NCBI GenBank assembly: GCA_033851545.1
Contig: JAWWOO010000060.1
Span: 1 to 64,000 of the forward strand
Source: JAWWOL01 sp033851545
GTDB lineage: Bacteria; Actinomycetota; Actinomycetes; JAWWOL01
Direction: 5' to 3'
Length of the DNA stretch: 64,000 nt
The translations under genes and the position numbers were made by a program. Below are positions 18,531-27,907 of the stretch, in pieces. Every line of letters begins with the position of its first letter. The stretch's first letter is position 1. The notes beneath the pieces were generated by a model that did no database searches, had not been told where the DNA came from, and saw only the letters and a program-made list of their open reading frames with translations.

Positions 18531-18947
18531 ATGGCCTCGACGAAGCTGGCCGGCCCGGTCGAAGCGGGCACCTACCAGGCGTACATGCACGACTGCCCCG
18601 CGGTCGCCCTGCTCTCGACGATCAGCAACCGCTGGGTGAGCCTGACGGTGTGCACCCTCGGCGCGAACGGCTCGGCCATGCGCTACAGCCACGTCAGTCG
18701 CGAGATTCCAGGGGTGAGCCAGAAGATGCTCACCCAGACCCTGCGGATGCTCGAACGCGACGGCATGGTCAGCCGGACAGTGACGCCGACCGTGCCAATG
18801 CGGGTCGATTACGAACTGACTCCACTCGGTCACGGCCTCTACGGCCTGCTGTCCCAGGTCCGCGACTGGGCGGGCGAGAAGGCCGATGAGGTCGATGACG
18901 CGCGAGCCCGCTACGACTCCCGCCCGGCCGTCCACCAAGGCGGCTGA
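18531..18947 (+). CDS. HxlR-family transcriptional regulator
   Basis: A 138-residue winged-helix regulator with the HxlR signature: CPAVALLSTISNRWVSLTVCTL (the Cys is at residue 23 and may sense redox or electrophiles), MRYSHVSREIPGVSQKMLTQTLRMLERDG and the wing VDYELTPLG. The ATG is preceded by AGGAG at a good distance, and the longer in-frame start would lie inside the palindrome. It probably represses the divergent quinone reductase in the manner of QorR/YodB-type regulators (inference). Confidence 0.88.
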   Translation: MASTKLAGPVEAGTYQAYMHDCPAVALLSTISNRWVSLTVCTLGANGSAMRYSHVSREIPGVSQKMLTQTLRMLERDGMVSRTVTPTVPMRVDYELTPLGHGLYGLLSQVRDWAGEKADEVDDARARYDSRPAVHQGG

Positions 18948-19059
18948 CCGCCCGCGGCGCAGGCCGGCTCACGCTGCCTGCTGCATGTTTCCCAGGTTCA
19001 CCGGCGACGGTTAGGAACCACTCGCCCCTTTCGCGGCCGGGAATCGCCACCTGCGGGCA

Positions 19060-19093
19060 CCCCGGCCCGGCCCGTGTGAGGGCCGGGCCGGGG
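19060..19093. terminator. Strong bidirectional hairpin
   Basis: CCCCGGCCCGGCCC and GGGCCGGGCCGGGG form a perfect 14-bp GC stem with loop GTGTGA between two convergent genes. There is no T-tract on either side, as is common for actinobacterial terminators. Confidence 0.8.
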
Positions 19094-19128
19094 CGGTTGC
19101 TCCGCCAGGTGGCGCGGACGGTTTCGTG

Positions 19129-19968
19129 TCAGTCGCGGAGGAAGTCCAGCGCCTGCGCCACGAACACGTCGTGGTACTGGAAGATGCCGCCGTGTCCAGA
19201 GTCCGGGTAGACGCTCAGCTGGACGTCGGGCAGCAACTGGGCGAGGTGGAACGAGCTGATTGTCGGCAGCATCGTGTCGTCGTCGCCATTGACGACCAGG
19301 ACGGGCTTGTCCACGTTCGTCAGTCCCGCAGGCGAGGTGCCCTGCTCCCACTTCGCGAGCGCGGTCAGCTGGGCACCGATCGTCTCGTTGGACACCGGGA
19401 CATCGCGGTCCTCGGTGCGCTCGTCCAGACGGGCGAGGAACGCGTCCGCGGCAGCTTGGCTGGTCGCGGTCGGCGAGAAGAACAGGAAGTGCTTGGGGTG
19501 CTTGCCCTGAGCGCCCGCCTTCTCCAGGGCGGCCTGGAGTACCGCCCCTGTGGCAGCGGGTCCCTGGTCACCGGCGGGTGCGGTGCCGGCCAGGATCACG
19601 CGGCGGACCAGGTCCGGCCGCTGCTGGATGATCACCTGCGCGACCATGCCGCCGATGGAGTAGCCGAAGAGGTCGACCGTGCTCAGCCCGAGCGCCTCTA
19701 GGAATGCCGCCGCGTCGCCGGCCATGGCCTCGATGCTGTCGGGGGTGATGCCGCCGGAGCCGCCGACGCCCCTGAGATCGACCAGGATGACGCGCCTCTC
19801 TGCCGCGATGCCGTCGACCACGGCCGGATCCCAATCGTCGAGTACGGCGGTGAAGTGGTGCAGGAACACCACCGGGATGCCCGTGGTCGGGCCCAGTTCG
19901 CGGTAGGCAAACGGCGTCCCCTCGACCTCGACGCTCTTAGTGACGGCTTCCTTGCTGGTTGAAGACAT
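19129..19968 (-). CDS. Alpha/beta hydrolase
   Basis: A 279-residue alpha/beta-hydrolase-fold enzyme. It shows the oxyanion segment VVFLHHFTAVLDDWDP, a nucleophile elbow GYSIGG, an acid strand VLVVNGDDDTMLP, and the catalytic histidine in DSGHGG. The overall pattern resembles chloroperoxidase/esterase-type hydrolases. The start is placed at MSSTSKEAVTKS because the upstream extension is basic and overlaps the regulatory region. A TetR regulator is divergent, with a large palindrome between. Confidence 0.88.
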   Translation of the reverse strand: MSSTSKEAVTKSVEVEGTPFAYRELGPTTGIPVVFLHHFTAVLDDWDPAVVDGIAAERRVILVDLRGVGGSGGITPDSIEAMAGDAAAFLEALGLSTVDLFGYSIGGMVAQVIIQQRPDLVRRVILAGTAPAGDQGPAATGAVLQAALEKAGAQGKHPKHFLFFSPTATSQAAADAFLARLDERTEDRDVPVSNETIGAQLTALAKWEQGTSPAGLTNVDKPVLVVNGDDDTMLPTISSFHLAQLLPDVQLSVYPDSGHGGIFQYHDVFVAQALDFLRD

Positions 19969-20029
19969 GATCTTGGCTCTCTTCCTCTTCTGGGGTTTTG
20001 CGAAGGTGTTGGTGCGCCTGACTCCCATA

Positions 20030-20061
20030 GGATAGCGCTCGTTATGTAACGAGCGCTATCC
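20030..20061. promoter_or_regulatory. Perfect 32-bp palindrome, TetR operator
   Basis: GGATAGCGCTCGTTA and TAACGAGCGCTATCC are perfect 15-bp arms around a 2-base TG centre. The site lies 62 bases from the hydrolase start and 40 bases from the TetR start, so one dimer or two overlapping dimers could control both genes. Confidence 0.88.
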
Positions 20062-20100
20062 TGAAGGTGCAATCAGCCCCCGAGGGCGTAAGGAGGCCGG

Positions 20101-20682
20101 ATGAGGTACTCGAAGGAGCACAAAGCACAAGCCAAGGCAAAGATCGTGCGGGAGGCGGCCCGCACGCTCAAGGAGAACGGCTTCCACGCGGTTGGGGTCG
20201 ACGGACTCGCCGCGTCGGCCCAGGTCACCTCAGGAGCTCTGTACTCCAACTTCGCGAACAAGGAGGCGGTCCTCGAAGCGGTCGTGGCCACCCAGCTCGG
20301 CATCGAATTCGCCGACCTCGCCGACCAGAAGCCGGCCGAGCGCCGACGCCTGCTCGAAGAGACTCTCCGCCTTTACCTCAGCGACCAGCACCGAGACGAC
20401 GCCGGGCACGGCTGCGTGATGCCGTCGCTGAGCGCCGACGTAGCCCGCGCAGGCGAATCCGTCCGAGATGCGTACCGACGCCGGATGATCGAGCTGGTCG
20501 CCCTCCTGGCTCCCGCCATGCACGGCAGCCTTGAGGAACAAGAGCGTCAGGCGTGGACCCTGCTCGCCTCGATCGTGGGTGCGATCACGATCGCGCGGGC
20601 CCTCCCCTCAGGCGACCAGGCGCAGGCCGTACTCGACGCCGTTCTCGCGTCAACCATGCAATCCGTCACGAAGGGGCCCTAA
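20101..20682 (+). CDS. TetR-family transcriptional regulator
   Basis: A 193-residue repressor. The N-terminal helix-turn-helix is KIVREAARTLKENGFHAVGVDGLAASAQVTSGALYSNFANKEAVLEAVV, a close match to the TetR_N profile. The C-terminal ligand domain (about 60-190) includes HGCVMPSLSADVAR, as in regulators of the NemR/YcdC-like group. It is divergent from the hydrolase gene and is the obvious ligand for the palindrome between them. The inducer is unknown. Confidence 0.92.
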   Translation: MRYSKEHKAQAKAKIVREAARTLKENGFHAVGVDGLAASAQVTSGALYSNFANKEAVLEAVVATQLGIEFADLADQKPAERRRLLEETLRLYLSDQHRDDAGHGCVMPSLSADVARAGESVRDAYRRRMIELVALLAPAMHGSLEEQERQAWTLLASIVGAITIARALPSGDQAQAVLDAVLASTMQSVTKGP

Positions 20683-20735
20683 CGCGGACTGCGAACGGCG
20701 GCGCTGTGCTCGCAGCCGGCTTCCGGGCGAGGTTG

Positions 20736-21692
20736 TCAGGCGGGGTGCAGGGCGGCTGTGAGGGTGGCGGTCGCCTGGGCGATCGCGGCGGTGGCGGCGT
20801 GTGTGCCGCGCAGGGCGTTGAGCATGACGAAGTCGTGGATGATGCCTTGGTAGCGCACCGCGGTGACGGGGACGCCGGCGGCGCGCAGCTTTCCGGCATA
20901 GGCCTCGCCCTCGTCGCGCAGCACATCAGCCTCGCCGGTGATCACGAGCGCGGGCGGCAGGTCGGCCAGCTCGTTGAGTGAGGCCCGCAGCGGTGAGGCG
21001 GTGATCTCCGCGCGCTGGGCGGGGTCGGTGGTGTACTGGTCCCAGAACCACTGCATGGCGTCGCGGCGCAGGAAGTAGCCCTCGGCGAACCGGTGGTAGG
21101 ACTCGGTGTCGAAGTCCGCGTCGGTAACCGGGTAGAACAGCACCTGCTGCACGAAGCTGACGTCGCCGCACTGCTTGGCCAGCAGGGTGAGCGCCGCGGT
21201 CATGTTGCCGCCGACCGAGTCGCCGGCGACCGCGATCCGGGTCGGGTCGAGGTTCTGCTCCGCGCCGTGCCGGGCGACCCAGGCGGCGACGGCGTAGGAC
21301 TCCTCGATCGCCGTGGGGTACTTGGCCTCCGGCGAGAGGCTGTAGTTCGGGAACACCACGGCGGCGTGGGCGCCGACCGCGAGCTCGCGGATCAGCCAGT
21401 CGTGGGTGTGCGCGTTGCCGAACACCCAACCCGCGCCGTGGATATACACGATGACCGGCAGCCGGCCCGTCGCGCCGCGCGGGCGCAGGATCCGCACCGA
21501 CACCGCGCCGGACGGCCCGCCCGGCACTGTCGTGTCGCTGACGTCGACGTCCGGCCTCGCGATCTCGCCGGACTGAACGTCGTCCACCACCTCGCGACCC
21601 TTCTCCGGGCCGAGGTCGAACAGGAAGGGCGGGTTGGCGGTCGCGTCGGCGAACTCCTGGGCGGCCGGTTCGAGCACGGGCTTGCTGGTCAT
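20736..21692 (-). CDS. HSL-family esterase/lipase
   Basis: A 318-residue alpha/beta hydrolase of the hormone-sensitive-lipase family. It has the oxyanion motif HGAGW (in YIHGAGWVFGN), the nucleophile motif GDSVGGN, and a catalytic Asp/His pair in ITGEADVLRDEGEAY and GIIHDFVML. It probably hydrolyses short acyl esters. It is convergent with the TetR gene and shares its direction with the LysR gene upstream of it. Confidence 0.9.
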   Translation of the reverse strand: MTSKPVLEPAAQEFADATANPPFLFDLGPEKGREVVDDVQSGEIARPDVDVSDTTVPGGPSGAVSVRILRPRGATGRLPVIVYIHGAGWVFGNAHTHDWLIRELAVGAHAAVVFPNYSLSPEAKYPTAIEESYAVAAWVARHGAEQNLDPTRIAVAGDSVGGNMTAALTLLAKQCGDVSFVQQVLFYPVTDADFDTESYHRFAEGYFLRRDAMQWFWDQYTTDPAQRAEITASPLRASLNELADLPPALVITGEADVLRDEGEAYAGKLRAAGVPVTAVRYQGIIHDFVMLNALRGTHAATAAIAQATATLTAALHPA

Positions 21693-21835
21693 GGGACGTC
21701 TCCTTGTCCGTGGCCGCGGCGGCCATCGAGTCGGCCTCCACGGGCGGCGTGGAGGTTTCGCTCGCTACAACCGCGCCTCCGTTACCGCCCATGTCGCCTG
21801 CGTCGCACCGGTCTCAGATGGAGTCCATCTGACAA

Positions 21836-22735
21836 TCAGATGGCCGCGCGGATGCGCAGCAGCTGATCGGCGAACCGCCGTGCTGCCGGACTGGTCTCGC
21901 CCACCGAAGGCAGCATTAGGTAGATGTGCCTCTCCAGGTGCACGTCCGCAACCGTGATGAACCGCAGAACGTTGTCTGGTGCGGTCAGCACCGGGTACTG
22001 CAGACCGACCGGAGCGAAGCCTATGCCGACCCCTGCACTGACTAGCTCGAGGAACAGTTCCCAGTCGCCGACCTCACAGACCACGCGACGCGGTATGCCC
22101 TCGCTGGCGAACGCGGCGTCGCTCAACAGGCGACCGGTCCACCCCGGGGGTATCTCGACGAAGCGCTCGTCGGCGAGTTGTCTCAGGCTGACCTCTGCCT
22201 GCTCCGCCAGGCGGTGATCGGAACGGCAGACGAGGCGCATTGGCTCTCGCGCCAAAGGCGTCATCCGGACGCCCGGGACCTGGCTGACCGCGGGTCCGAT
22301 CACGCAGTCCAGTTCTCCCGTCTCCAGCATCGAGATCATCGTCAGCCCGGGTGCGTACTGCAGGCGCAGGTCGATGCCGGGATGGTCGCGAGCGAACTCC
22401 CCGAGATAGGAAGCGAACGGCACCAAATGCTGAGCGGAGAGTGAGATGCCGATGCGCAGGGTGCCGATGAGCACGTCACGGGTGTGGTGTACGACCTGTT
22501 CCGCCTGCGCGGCGCTGGTGAGCGTGCGACGCGCCGCGCCCACCAACGCATCCCCAGCCGCGGTGAGTCGAACCGGCCGCGTGCCGCGGACATAGAGAGG
22601 GGTACCGAGCTCGCGTTCGAGGGCCTGGATCGAGTTCGACAGGCCTGACTGCACGATGAGTTCGCGCTTGGCGGCGCGGGTGATGCTGCGTTCCTCGACC
22701 AACGCCACGAAGTGACGCAACTGCCTGAGTTCCAT
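21836..22735 (-). CDS. LysR-family transcriptional regulator
   Basis: A 299-residue LysR regulator. The N-terminal winged helix is MELRQLRHFVALVEERSITRAA..., with the recognition segment QSGLSNSIQALERELG. The periplasmic-binding-like effector domain spans about residues 88-295. The start MELRQLRHF is the family-typical N-terminus, and the frame is open further upstream only because of codon bias. It is divergent from the MFS transporter, its likely target. Confidence 0.92.
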   Translation of the reverse strand: MELRQLRHFVALVEERSITRAAKRELIVQSGLSNSIQALERELGTPLYVRGTRPVRLTAAGDALVGAARRTLTSAAQAEQVVHHTRDVLIGTLRIGISLSAQHLVPFASYLGEFARDHPGIDLRLQYAPGLTMISMLETGELDCVIGPAVSQVPGVRMTPLAREPMRLVCRSDHRLAEQAEVSLRQLADERFVEIPPGWTGRLLSDAAFASEGIPRRVVCEVGDWELFLELVSAGVGIGFAPVGLQYPVLTAPDNVLRFITVADVHLERHIYLMLPSVGETSPAARRFADQLLRIRAAI

Positions 22736-22907
22736 CGGCGACCACTCCTCGAGGCCTGATCTGCAGCCTATCTGGACAGCATCATCTGTCAGGAAGATCG
22801 AATCCATCTCTGCGCGCTGCCTCCGGACGGGCCTCGACGTCCCGACGGGCGTCGTTGACACCCACGAACCAGTCAATAGAAAACCCGTCAAGACAGGAGA
22901 TCCGACC

Positions 22908-24152
22908 ATGGCAGACCACTCGACGGTCGCTGCGGCGCCGCAGAAATTGTCAACCATCAGATCCGGTCACGGCGTCGTCTCGCACAACGTCGCCTTCTGG
23001 CTGGTGACCGCCGCCTTCGTGTCGTTGCAGGCGTTCGGCACCGTCCCGACACCGCTGTGGCCGCTGTACGCCGCACGCGACGGGTTCGGCTCGACCACGG
23101 TGACCCTCGCCTTCGCCTGCATGGTCGTCGGGGCAGGCGCCAGCCTGTACCTCTTCGGTCATCTCTCCGACCGGTTCGGTCGGCGGCGCATCATCGTCCC
23201 TGCTCTCGCGTTCGGCATCACCGCCGCCACGGTCATAGCGTGGTGGCCGTCCCTGCCCGGGCTACTGATCGGGCGCGTCCTGACCGGCGTCGCCGTCGGC
23301 CTGATGGCCTCCACCGCGACGACCTACCTCACCGACCTCTATCGGGCTGGGCATCAAGCGCAGCCGAGCTCACGGATGCCGTCGACCGTCGCCTCGGTGG
23401 CGAACCTCGGCGGGCTGTCCCTAGGGCCTTTGGTGGCGGGCGCCCTTCTGCGCTGGGTCGGGCACCCGTTCACCACCTCCTACCTCGTGTTCATCGCACT
23501 AATGGTTATCGGCGCGATCTCGGTCAGCCTCAGCCCAGAAACGGTCGACCTCGAGCTGCCCAAATCCGCTGGCGCACCCAAGTTCGTCCTACGCCAAGCG
23601 CAGCGCACCGTTTTCATCGGCGCAGCCGCAGTGGCGTTCTGCTCATTCGCGATCTTCGGGCTGTTCTCCTCCGTCGGCTCGCTCATCGTTCACACCGAGC
23701 TGCACGAGAGCTCCCCCTTCATCTGGGGACTGGCCGGTTTCCTCGTCCTTGGCGCGTCCGCCATCGCCCAGACGCTGTTCCCGAAACTCGCCGTCATCCG
23801 GATGCTCGTTCTCGGTCTCATCGGAGTACCCGTCGGCATGGCCCTGGTCGTTGTCGCTCTCTACCACCCGTCGCTCACCCTCTACCTACTGGGATCGGCG
23901 ATCGCCGGCGCCGGCGCGGGGCTGCTGTTCAAAGCCGCCCTCAGCGTGGCAATCACCACCGCCGAGCCGGGCTCGACCGCCGGAGTTCTTGCCCTGTTCT
24001 TTGTCATCGCCTACCTCGGACTGGGTCTGCCGGTTCTGTTGACCGCGGCCACGCAACTGGTCGGCAGCCGGTCAGCGTTGATCGTGTTCAGCGTGCTCAT
24101 TCTGGCGATCTCTGGCATTGCCGTGCGGCTCCAAGCGGCGGCGCTGCGCTAG
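22908..24152 (+). CDS. MFS transporter
   Basis: A 414-residue membrane protein with about twelve hydrophobic segments and the MFS loop signature between helices 2 and 3 (LFGHLSDRFGRRRI). It is probably a proton-coupled exporter or metabolite carrier; the substrate cannot be told. AGGAG precedes the ATG at a normal distance. It is likely regulated by the divergent LysR protein. Confidence 0.92.
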   Translation: MADHSTVAAAPQKLSTIRSGHGVVSHNVAFWLVTAAFVSLQAFGTVPTPLWPLYAARDGFGSTTVTLAFACMVVGAGASLYLFGHLSDRFGRRRIIVPALAFGITAATVIAWWPSLPGLLIGRVLTGVAVGLMASTATTYLTDLYRAGHQAQPSSRMPSTVASVANLGGLSLGPLVAGALLRWVGHPFTTSYLVFIALMVIGAISVSLSPETVDLELPKSAGAPKFVLRQAQRTVFIGAAAVAFCSFAIFGLFSSVGSLIVHTELHESSPFIWGLAGFLVLGASAIAQTLFPKLAVIRMLVLGLIGVPVGMALVVVALYHPSLTLYLLGSAIAGAGAGLLFKAALSVAITTAEPGSTAGVLALFFVIAYLGLGLPVLLTAATQLVGSRSALIVFSVLILAISGIAVRLQAAALR

Positions 24153-24217
24153 GTGCGCGGAGGCAGAGTCGCGGGTTTGCGCTAGGGCCGCTGATAGCTC
24201 AATCGAGACTGACGCCC

Positions 24218-24808
24218 TCATGACGAAGTCCTACTGGAGATGCTCCGTGGGAAGCCTGCGTCCGTGGCCGCGCGCCCGTAGCGCTCGTAGATCAGGCAGG
24301 AGCCGGACGTCCTGGTCTTGACCAGGTCTAGCCGAACGTCTTCGGTGACCGCCGGCAGGAACGGCGTGCCGCCACCGACGACGACCGGATTACGGAACAT
24401 GCGCAGCTCGTCGACGAGGCCGAGCTCGATCGCTGCCGCGGCCAGGCCGGCGCCGCCGATCGAGACGTCCTTGTCGGTCGCGTCAAGCGCCGCAGCGGCC
24501 TCCTCGGCCACGGACGCCTCGGCGAGCCGGGCGTCGCCCTGAACGCTGTCGAGCGTGCGGCTGAATACGACCTTCGGGATAGTGCACCAGACGTCGGCGA
24601 ACGCGGGCCCGAGCTCGTTGTCGCGCATCGACGGATCCGTCTCCCACACCAGCATGGTCTCGTAAATCCTGCGGCCGCACAGATAGCCGCCGAGCTCGCG
24701 TGCGATGTGGGAACGAAACTGCTCCCCTTTAGGGACCGTCCACCCGAACGCGCCCGCGCGGTCGGCGATAAAGCCGTCCACCGAGACGCTCATCGAGTAG
24801 ATCAGCAT
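24218..24808 (-). CDS. Dihydrofolate-reductase/RibD-C-like protein
   Basis: A 196-residue protein of the RibD C-terminal/DHFR superfamily, which binds NADPH. The N-terminus MLIYSMSVSVDGFIAD, the LGGYLCGRRIYETM strand-helix, and DVSIGGAGLAAAAIELGLVDELRMF are characteristic. The natural substrate of this subfamily is unknown. The last dozen residues (FPRSISSRTSS) do not match the family and may be an extension. Confidence 0.85.
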   Translation of the reverse strand: MLIYSMSVSVDGFIADRAGAFGWTVPKGEQFRSHIARELGGYLCGRRIYETMLVWETDPSMRDNELGPAFADVWCTIPKVVFSRTLDSVQGDARLAEASVAEEAAAALDATDKDVSIGGAGLAAAAIELGLVDELRMFRNPVVVGGGTPFLPAVTEDVRLDLVKTRTSGSCLIYERYGRAATDAGFPRSISSRTSS

Positions 24809-24884
24809 GGCTTCAACCTCATCGCAGCTGAGCGACGGACGATGATCGCGACGACGTTCACCATTGAGCTTGACATCGGGCCCT

Positions 24885-24900
24885 CCCCCCTTCTGGGGGG
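24885..24900. other. Short hairpin CCCCCC-TTCT-GGGGGG
   Basis: Perfect 6-bp arms with a TTCT loop lie in the gap upstream of the DHFR-like gene. Apart from this and the repeat near 25200, nothing is recognisable in this 550-base gap. Confidence 0.4.
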
Positions 24901-25193
24901 CTGCTCAGGCACAGCTAGTGACCGATCGCGAGACGCAAACTCATCGCTCATCGTCGTGGGCGGTCCAAGCGATCGTACGGCCATTGCCGACGCCGCAGGG
25001 AGATCCCGGAATCGGAAGGACTATCGCGAGGGCGCAGACCGGTCCCAGCCGAACAGGCCGTTGGCACGGGCCCCCGGGCGGTGTGTCGTATGTCGACGGA
25101 TCACCGGGGTGCCTTCGGGTCGGGGTGCGCGGTTCGTTCTGCTCGCTGGGAAATTCGACGGTCCTAAGCCGGCACCCGGGTCGCGGCTGTTGG

Positions 25194-25282
25194 CGAACCT
25201 CGACCGGCACATCGCCCTGCAGGTTTCGAGGGCGGTGGTTCCTTGCCGAGCGCCGTCGCAGATGTCGATCGGCGTCAGCGAC
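25194..25282. repeat. Dispersed GATCGG-type intergenic repeat
   Basis: The left motif CGAACCTCGACCGGCACATC is followed by a core (25255-25282) with arms GTCGC/GCGAC around GTCGATCGGCG. It lies upstream of the PH-like membrane protein gene. Confidence 0.65.
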
Positions 25283-25358
25283 AGCGGCCGTCCCGGCGGT
25301 TAGCATGATCGTCGTCGGGTCGCCGCACCCGCTGTCGCTCGGCGAGGGGGGTTCGGTG

Positions 25359-26033
25359 ATGGCAGCATCGTTTGCCGACGCTGCTGATGGCTGCGGGCCG
25401 ATCGTGCTGCGCACCAGTTGGCCGCGTGCCCTTGCCTCCGCCGGCTTCGCGGGTGCGCTCCCGATGGCATTCCCGCTGGTAGCCCTGGTGACCCGGCAAC
25501 CGGGTCACGCGCCGATCGACGGGCTGTCACAGGGCACCCTCGCCTTCTTCACCGCGATGACCTGCCTGAGTCTGTGGGCGGAGCGCAGCAAGTCGCTCCG
25601 GCTAGGACCAGGCACGCTCACCCTGCGCACTGGGCTTCGTGTCCGGCGCCTCGCGGTCGCCGACGTGGCGGCGGTCACGCTGGAGCGCTACGCGGGAGCG
25701 CGGATGGTGACGCTGTGGACCCGCGACGGCAAGGCGCACCGCGTCGGTGCTGCCGGTCGCACCCGGGGACTGGTTCGCGAGAGCTTCGATCGGGATTGGC
25801 ACACGGTCGGGAGCTGGTGGCTGGCCAACGGCGGCGACCCGCGACCCCACCAGGTGGCGGTTGTCCCGACGTTCGCCACCAGTTGGGCTGACCCTGCCGG
25901 CTTCGACTGGCGCCCGACTCACACAAGCAATGCGACCCCCCCGCCCACCTGGGCCACCGGGCAGACCGGCGACCTCAAGCCGCGCGAGCAGTCGATCCGG
26001 GACTCTTGGCAGCGTCCGGGCACCGGCTGCTGA
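25359..26033 (+). CDS. Membrane protein of unknown function, PH-like middle
   Basis: A 224-residue protein with two predicted transmembrane segments (about residues 24-46 and 58-76). A beta-rich stretch follows (LRLGPGTLTLRTGLRVRRLAVADVAAVTLERYAGARMVTLWTRDG compressed over residues 85-130), the style of bacterial PH-domain proteins, and then a polar tail. The ATG giving MAASFADAAD has GAGGGGGG upstream and is preferred to the longer frame. Function unknown. Confidence 0.65.
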   Translation: MAASFADAADGCGPIVLRTSWPRALASAGFAGALPMAFPLVALVTRQPGHAPIDGLSQGTLAFFTAMTCLSLWAERSKSLRLGPGTLTLRTGLRVRRLAVADVAAVTLERYAGARMVTLWTRDGKAHRVGAAGRTRGLVRESFDRDWHTVGSWWLANGGDPRPHQVAVVPTFATSWADPAGFDWRPTHTSNATPPPTWATGQTGDLKPREQSIRDSWQRPGTGC

Positions 26034-26048
26034 AAGGGACAACAACTT

Positions 26049-26076
26049 TCCGCGGTTAGCGATCCTCAATCGTGGC
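26049..26076. repeat. Divergent copy of the GATCGG-type repeat
   Basis: Core TTAGCGATCCTCAATCG overlaps the last codons of the lipoprotein gene below. It matches the copy at 62142-62169 better than the consensus. Confidence 0.4.
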
Positions 26077-26800
26077 TCTGTTGGGCAGTGTGAAACGCAC
26101 CGAGGCAGGCTTCTACGCCGCCCGGTCCGTCGGCTGCGTGCGGGTTGGAGTTCGGGACGAGGGTCGATTGACCGCCGAGGGTCAGTTCCCATCTGACCGG
26201 TCTGACCTCGTGGCCGGCGGGGCACCCTCCGTCCGCGGAAGGTCCGTCGCGGTACTCCCCGACGATGGGCACCACGGCCATGGTGTGCCCGGAGGCCGCG
26301 TAGGAGCCTGCAGCGGGGACAACGGTCCGTGCGGTGAGGACCAGGACCGGTGAAGCAGGCGCTGATTGCAAGGCCATCGACTGACGTACGGGATGGCCCG
26401 AGGCGTCCAGGCCGCGCAATAGGACCGGGCGGTCGAGCCGGCACGGTGCGGGGCCGGAGTTGCGCAGAGTGATCGCCGCGATGATGTTGCCTGCGCCGGG
26501 TTCTGCTCCGGCGAACGCTGCCCGCAGCTGGCTCAGCACACAGCTGGGGAGTCGGTCGAGGGCGCCATCCGTGCGACTGGATACGGGCCGGATGCTCGGC
26601 GAGGGCGCCGGAGCGCCTGTGGTGGCAGGTTCGGCGTTGTTGGTAGCGGTGGACATCGATGTGGAGCTATCGGACGCGGTCGTGGACACGGCGGCGGATG
26701 GTGCCAAAGGTGGTGACCCCGAGGCCGAGGACGCCGCGCGGTTGCACCCGGTGCCCAGGGGCAACACCAAGCACACGGCGATCAGCCGACGTGCAGTCAT
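26066..26800 (-). CDS. Secreted lipoprotein, DUF4232-like
   Basis: A 244-residue lipoprotein: signal peptide MTARRLIAVCLVLPLGTGC with lipobox LGTGC, then a Ser/Thr/Ala/Pro-rich linker to about residue 80. The C-terminal beta domain has AAITLRNSGPAPCRLDRPVLL and a late paired Cys, which resembles the actinobacterial DUF4232 domain. Function unknown. The start is placed at the Met just before the basic n-region, not at the longer in-frame Met. Confidence 0.72.
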   Translation of the reverse strand: MTARRLIAVCLVLPLGTGCNRAASSASGSPPLAPSAAVSTTASDSSTSMSTATNNAEPATTGAPAPSPSIRPVSSRTDGALDRLPSCVLSQLRAAFAGAEPGAGNIIAAITLRNSGPAPCRLDRPVLLRGLDASGHPVRQSMALQSAPASPVLVLTARTVVPAAGSYAASGHTMAVVPIVGEYRDGPSADGGCPAGHEVRPVRWELTLGGQSTLVPNSNPHAADGPGGVEACLGAFHTAQQSHD

Positions 26801-27021
26801 GCAAGCCAGGACGCCGCAAGCACCGCCCTGGTTGTCGTACGCCGATCGCAAACTCGTTGTCGCCGGTCCGTATGTCCGAGACAGGGATCACTCGGCTGGG
26901 CAGTAGCGCCGGTTGACTGGAGCCGGGGAACCAGAGACGGGGCAGTACCGTCTGATGGTCGAAGGCCCGGCAACCCAGGCAGGCACCGCCGCGGTCTGCC
27001 AGTGGGACAGTGACGGCGGGG

Positions 27022-27504
27022 ATGAGCATGCAGACGAGGTCGTTCGTTGGTGGTGTCGCCGGAGCCTTGCTCCTATCGGGTTGCGCCCAGGGCACCCGCG
27101 TCACCAGGGTGCAGGTCGCAGGACCGTCGGGGTTTCCGTCCGCGGCCGCAGCTCACCCGCTGGTCGACGCCGTGCACTTCCGTGACGGCATCAGCTTCGA
27201 CGTCCCGGCAGCGTCCGCGTCGCCGGCGGTCAGCGCCGAGGTGGCGTACAGGTCGTGCGCGACGGACGGTGCGTGCGACCCCGGCAAGGCGCCGGACATC
27301 GGGATTGCCTCCGTGACCATTCCGGACGTTGAGGACGCGGCGGGAACAAAGATCATCGGACGCCTTGCCTACGTGCTCACCTGGTCCGGCGTCCCCTGTG
27401 TCGGCGCAGGTCCCGCCGCGGCGGACACCCCCACCGCCTGCACCATGTACCAATTGGTCGACGCCGGCACAGGAAAGACCTTGTACAGCATGGACCACAA
27501 CTGA
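27022..27504 (+). CDS. Small secreted lipoprotein
   Basis: A 160-residue lipoprotein with signal peptide and lipobox LLSGC (Cys at about residue 21). The mature part contains SAEVAYRSCATDGAC and a closing CTMYQLVDAGTGKTLYS. The same pattern (TAERAYQVCTQRGVC ... CTGVTTIDAATGTVLL) forms the outer domain of the sigma partner at 58958-59641, so the two are paralogous domains. The first in-frame Met is four residues upstream and cannot be excluded. Confidence 0.68.
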   Translation: MSMQTRSFVGGVAGALLLSGCAQGTRVTRVQVAGPSGFPSAAAAHPLVDAVHFRDGISFDVPAASASPAVSAEVAYRSCATDGACDPGKAPDIGIASVTIPDVEDAAGTKIIGRLAYVLTWSGVPCVGAGPAAADTPTACTMYQLVDAGTGKTLYSMDHN

Positions 27505-27771
27505 CTCGCGACGCTGACGTCAGCCGCGAGACGAACGGCGCTCCAACGACACCTGCGGCCAGGGGTGATCGTGGGGACTATGAGGCTGATCTGCGTGTGG
27601 CCCATGGCTCGTCGCATTTGTCAAAGCACTGAGCGGTGCACCGGCGGCCGCCGTGGCGGTCGTAAACACGGTCGTCCCGGTTAGGGTCCCACGGCCCCCG
27701 CCCGGCAAGCTTCCTGGGCCAGAATCCGCATCGGCGAGCTTGGCCAAGGCCCGTGCGACGTGTGTCGATCA

Positions 27772-27862
27772 CCGAACCCCGACCTGCGCACGGTACGGGC
27801 GAGCAGGTCGGCCTTCGCTCAGGACGGTCAGCCTGTTGCAATTGTCGATCGTCAACTGGAGC
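27772..27862. repeat. Dispersed repeat, inverted partner of 37537-37626
   Basis: The left motif CCGAACCCCGACCTGCGCAC leads through CTCAGGACGGTCAGCCTG to a core with GTTGCAATTGTCGATCG. This roughly 90-base block is nearly the reverse complement of the copy 10 kb downstream. Confidence 0.7.
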
Positions 27863-27907
27863 GGATCCCCTCGTGCCGGACTGGCCGAGAGAAGACGAGG
27901 GTCAGCG

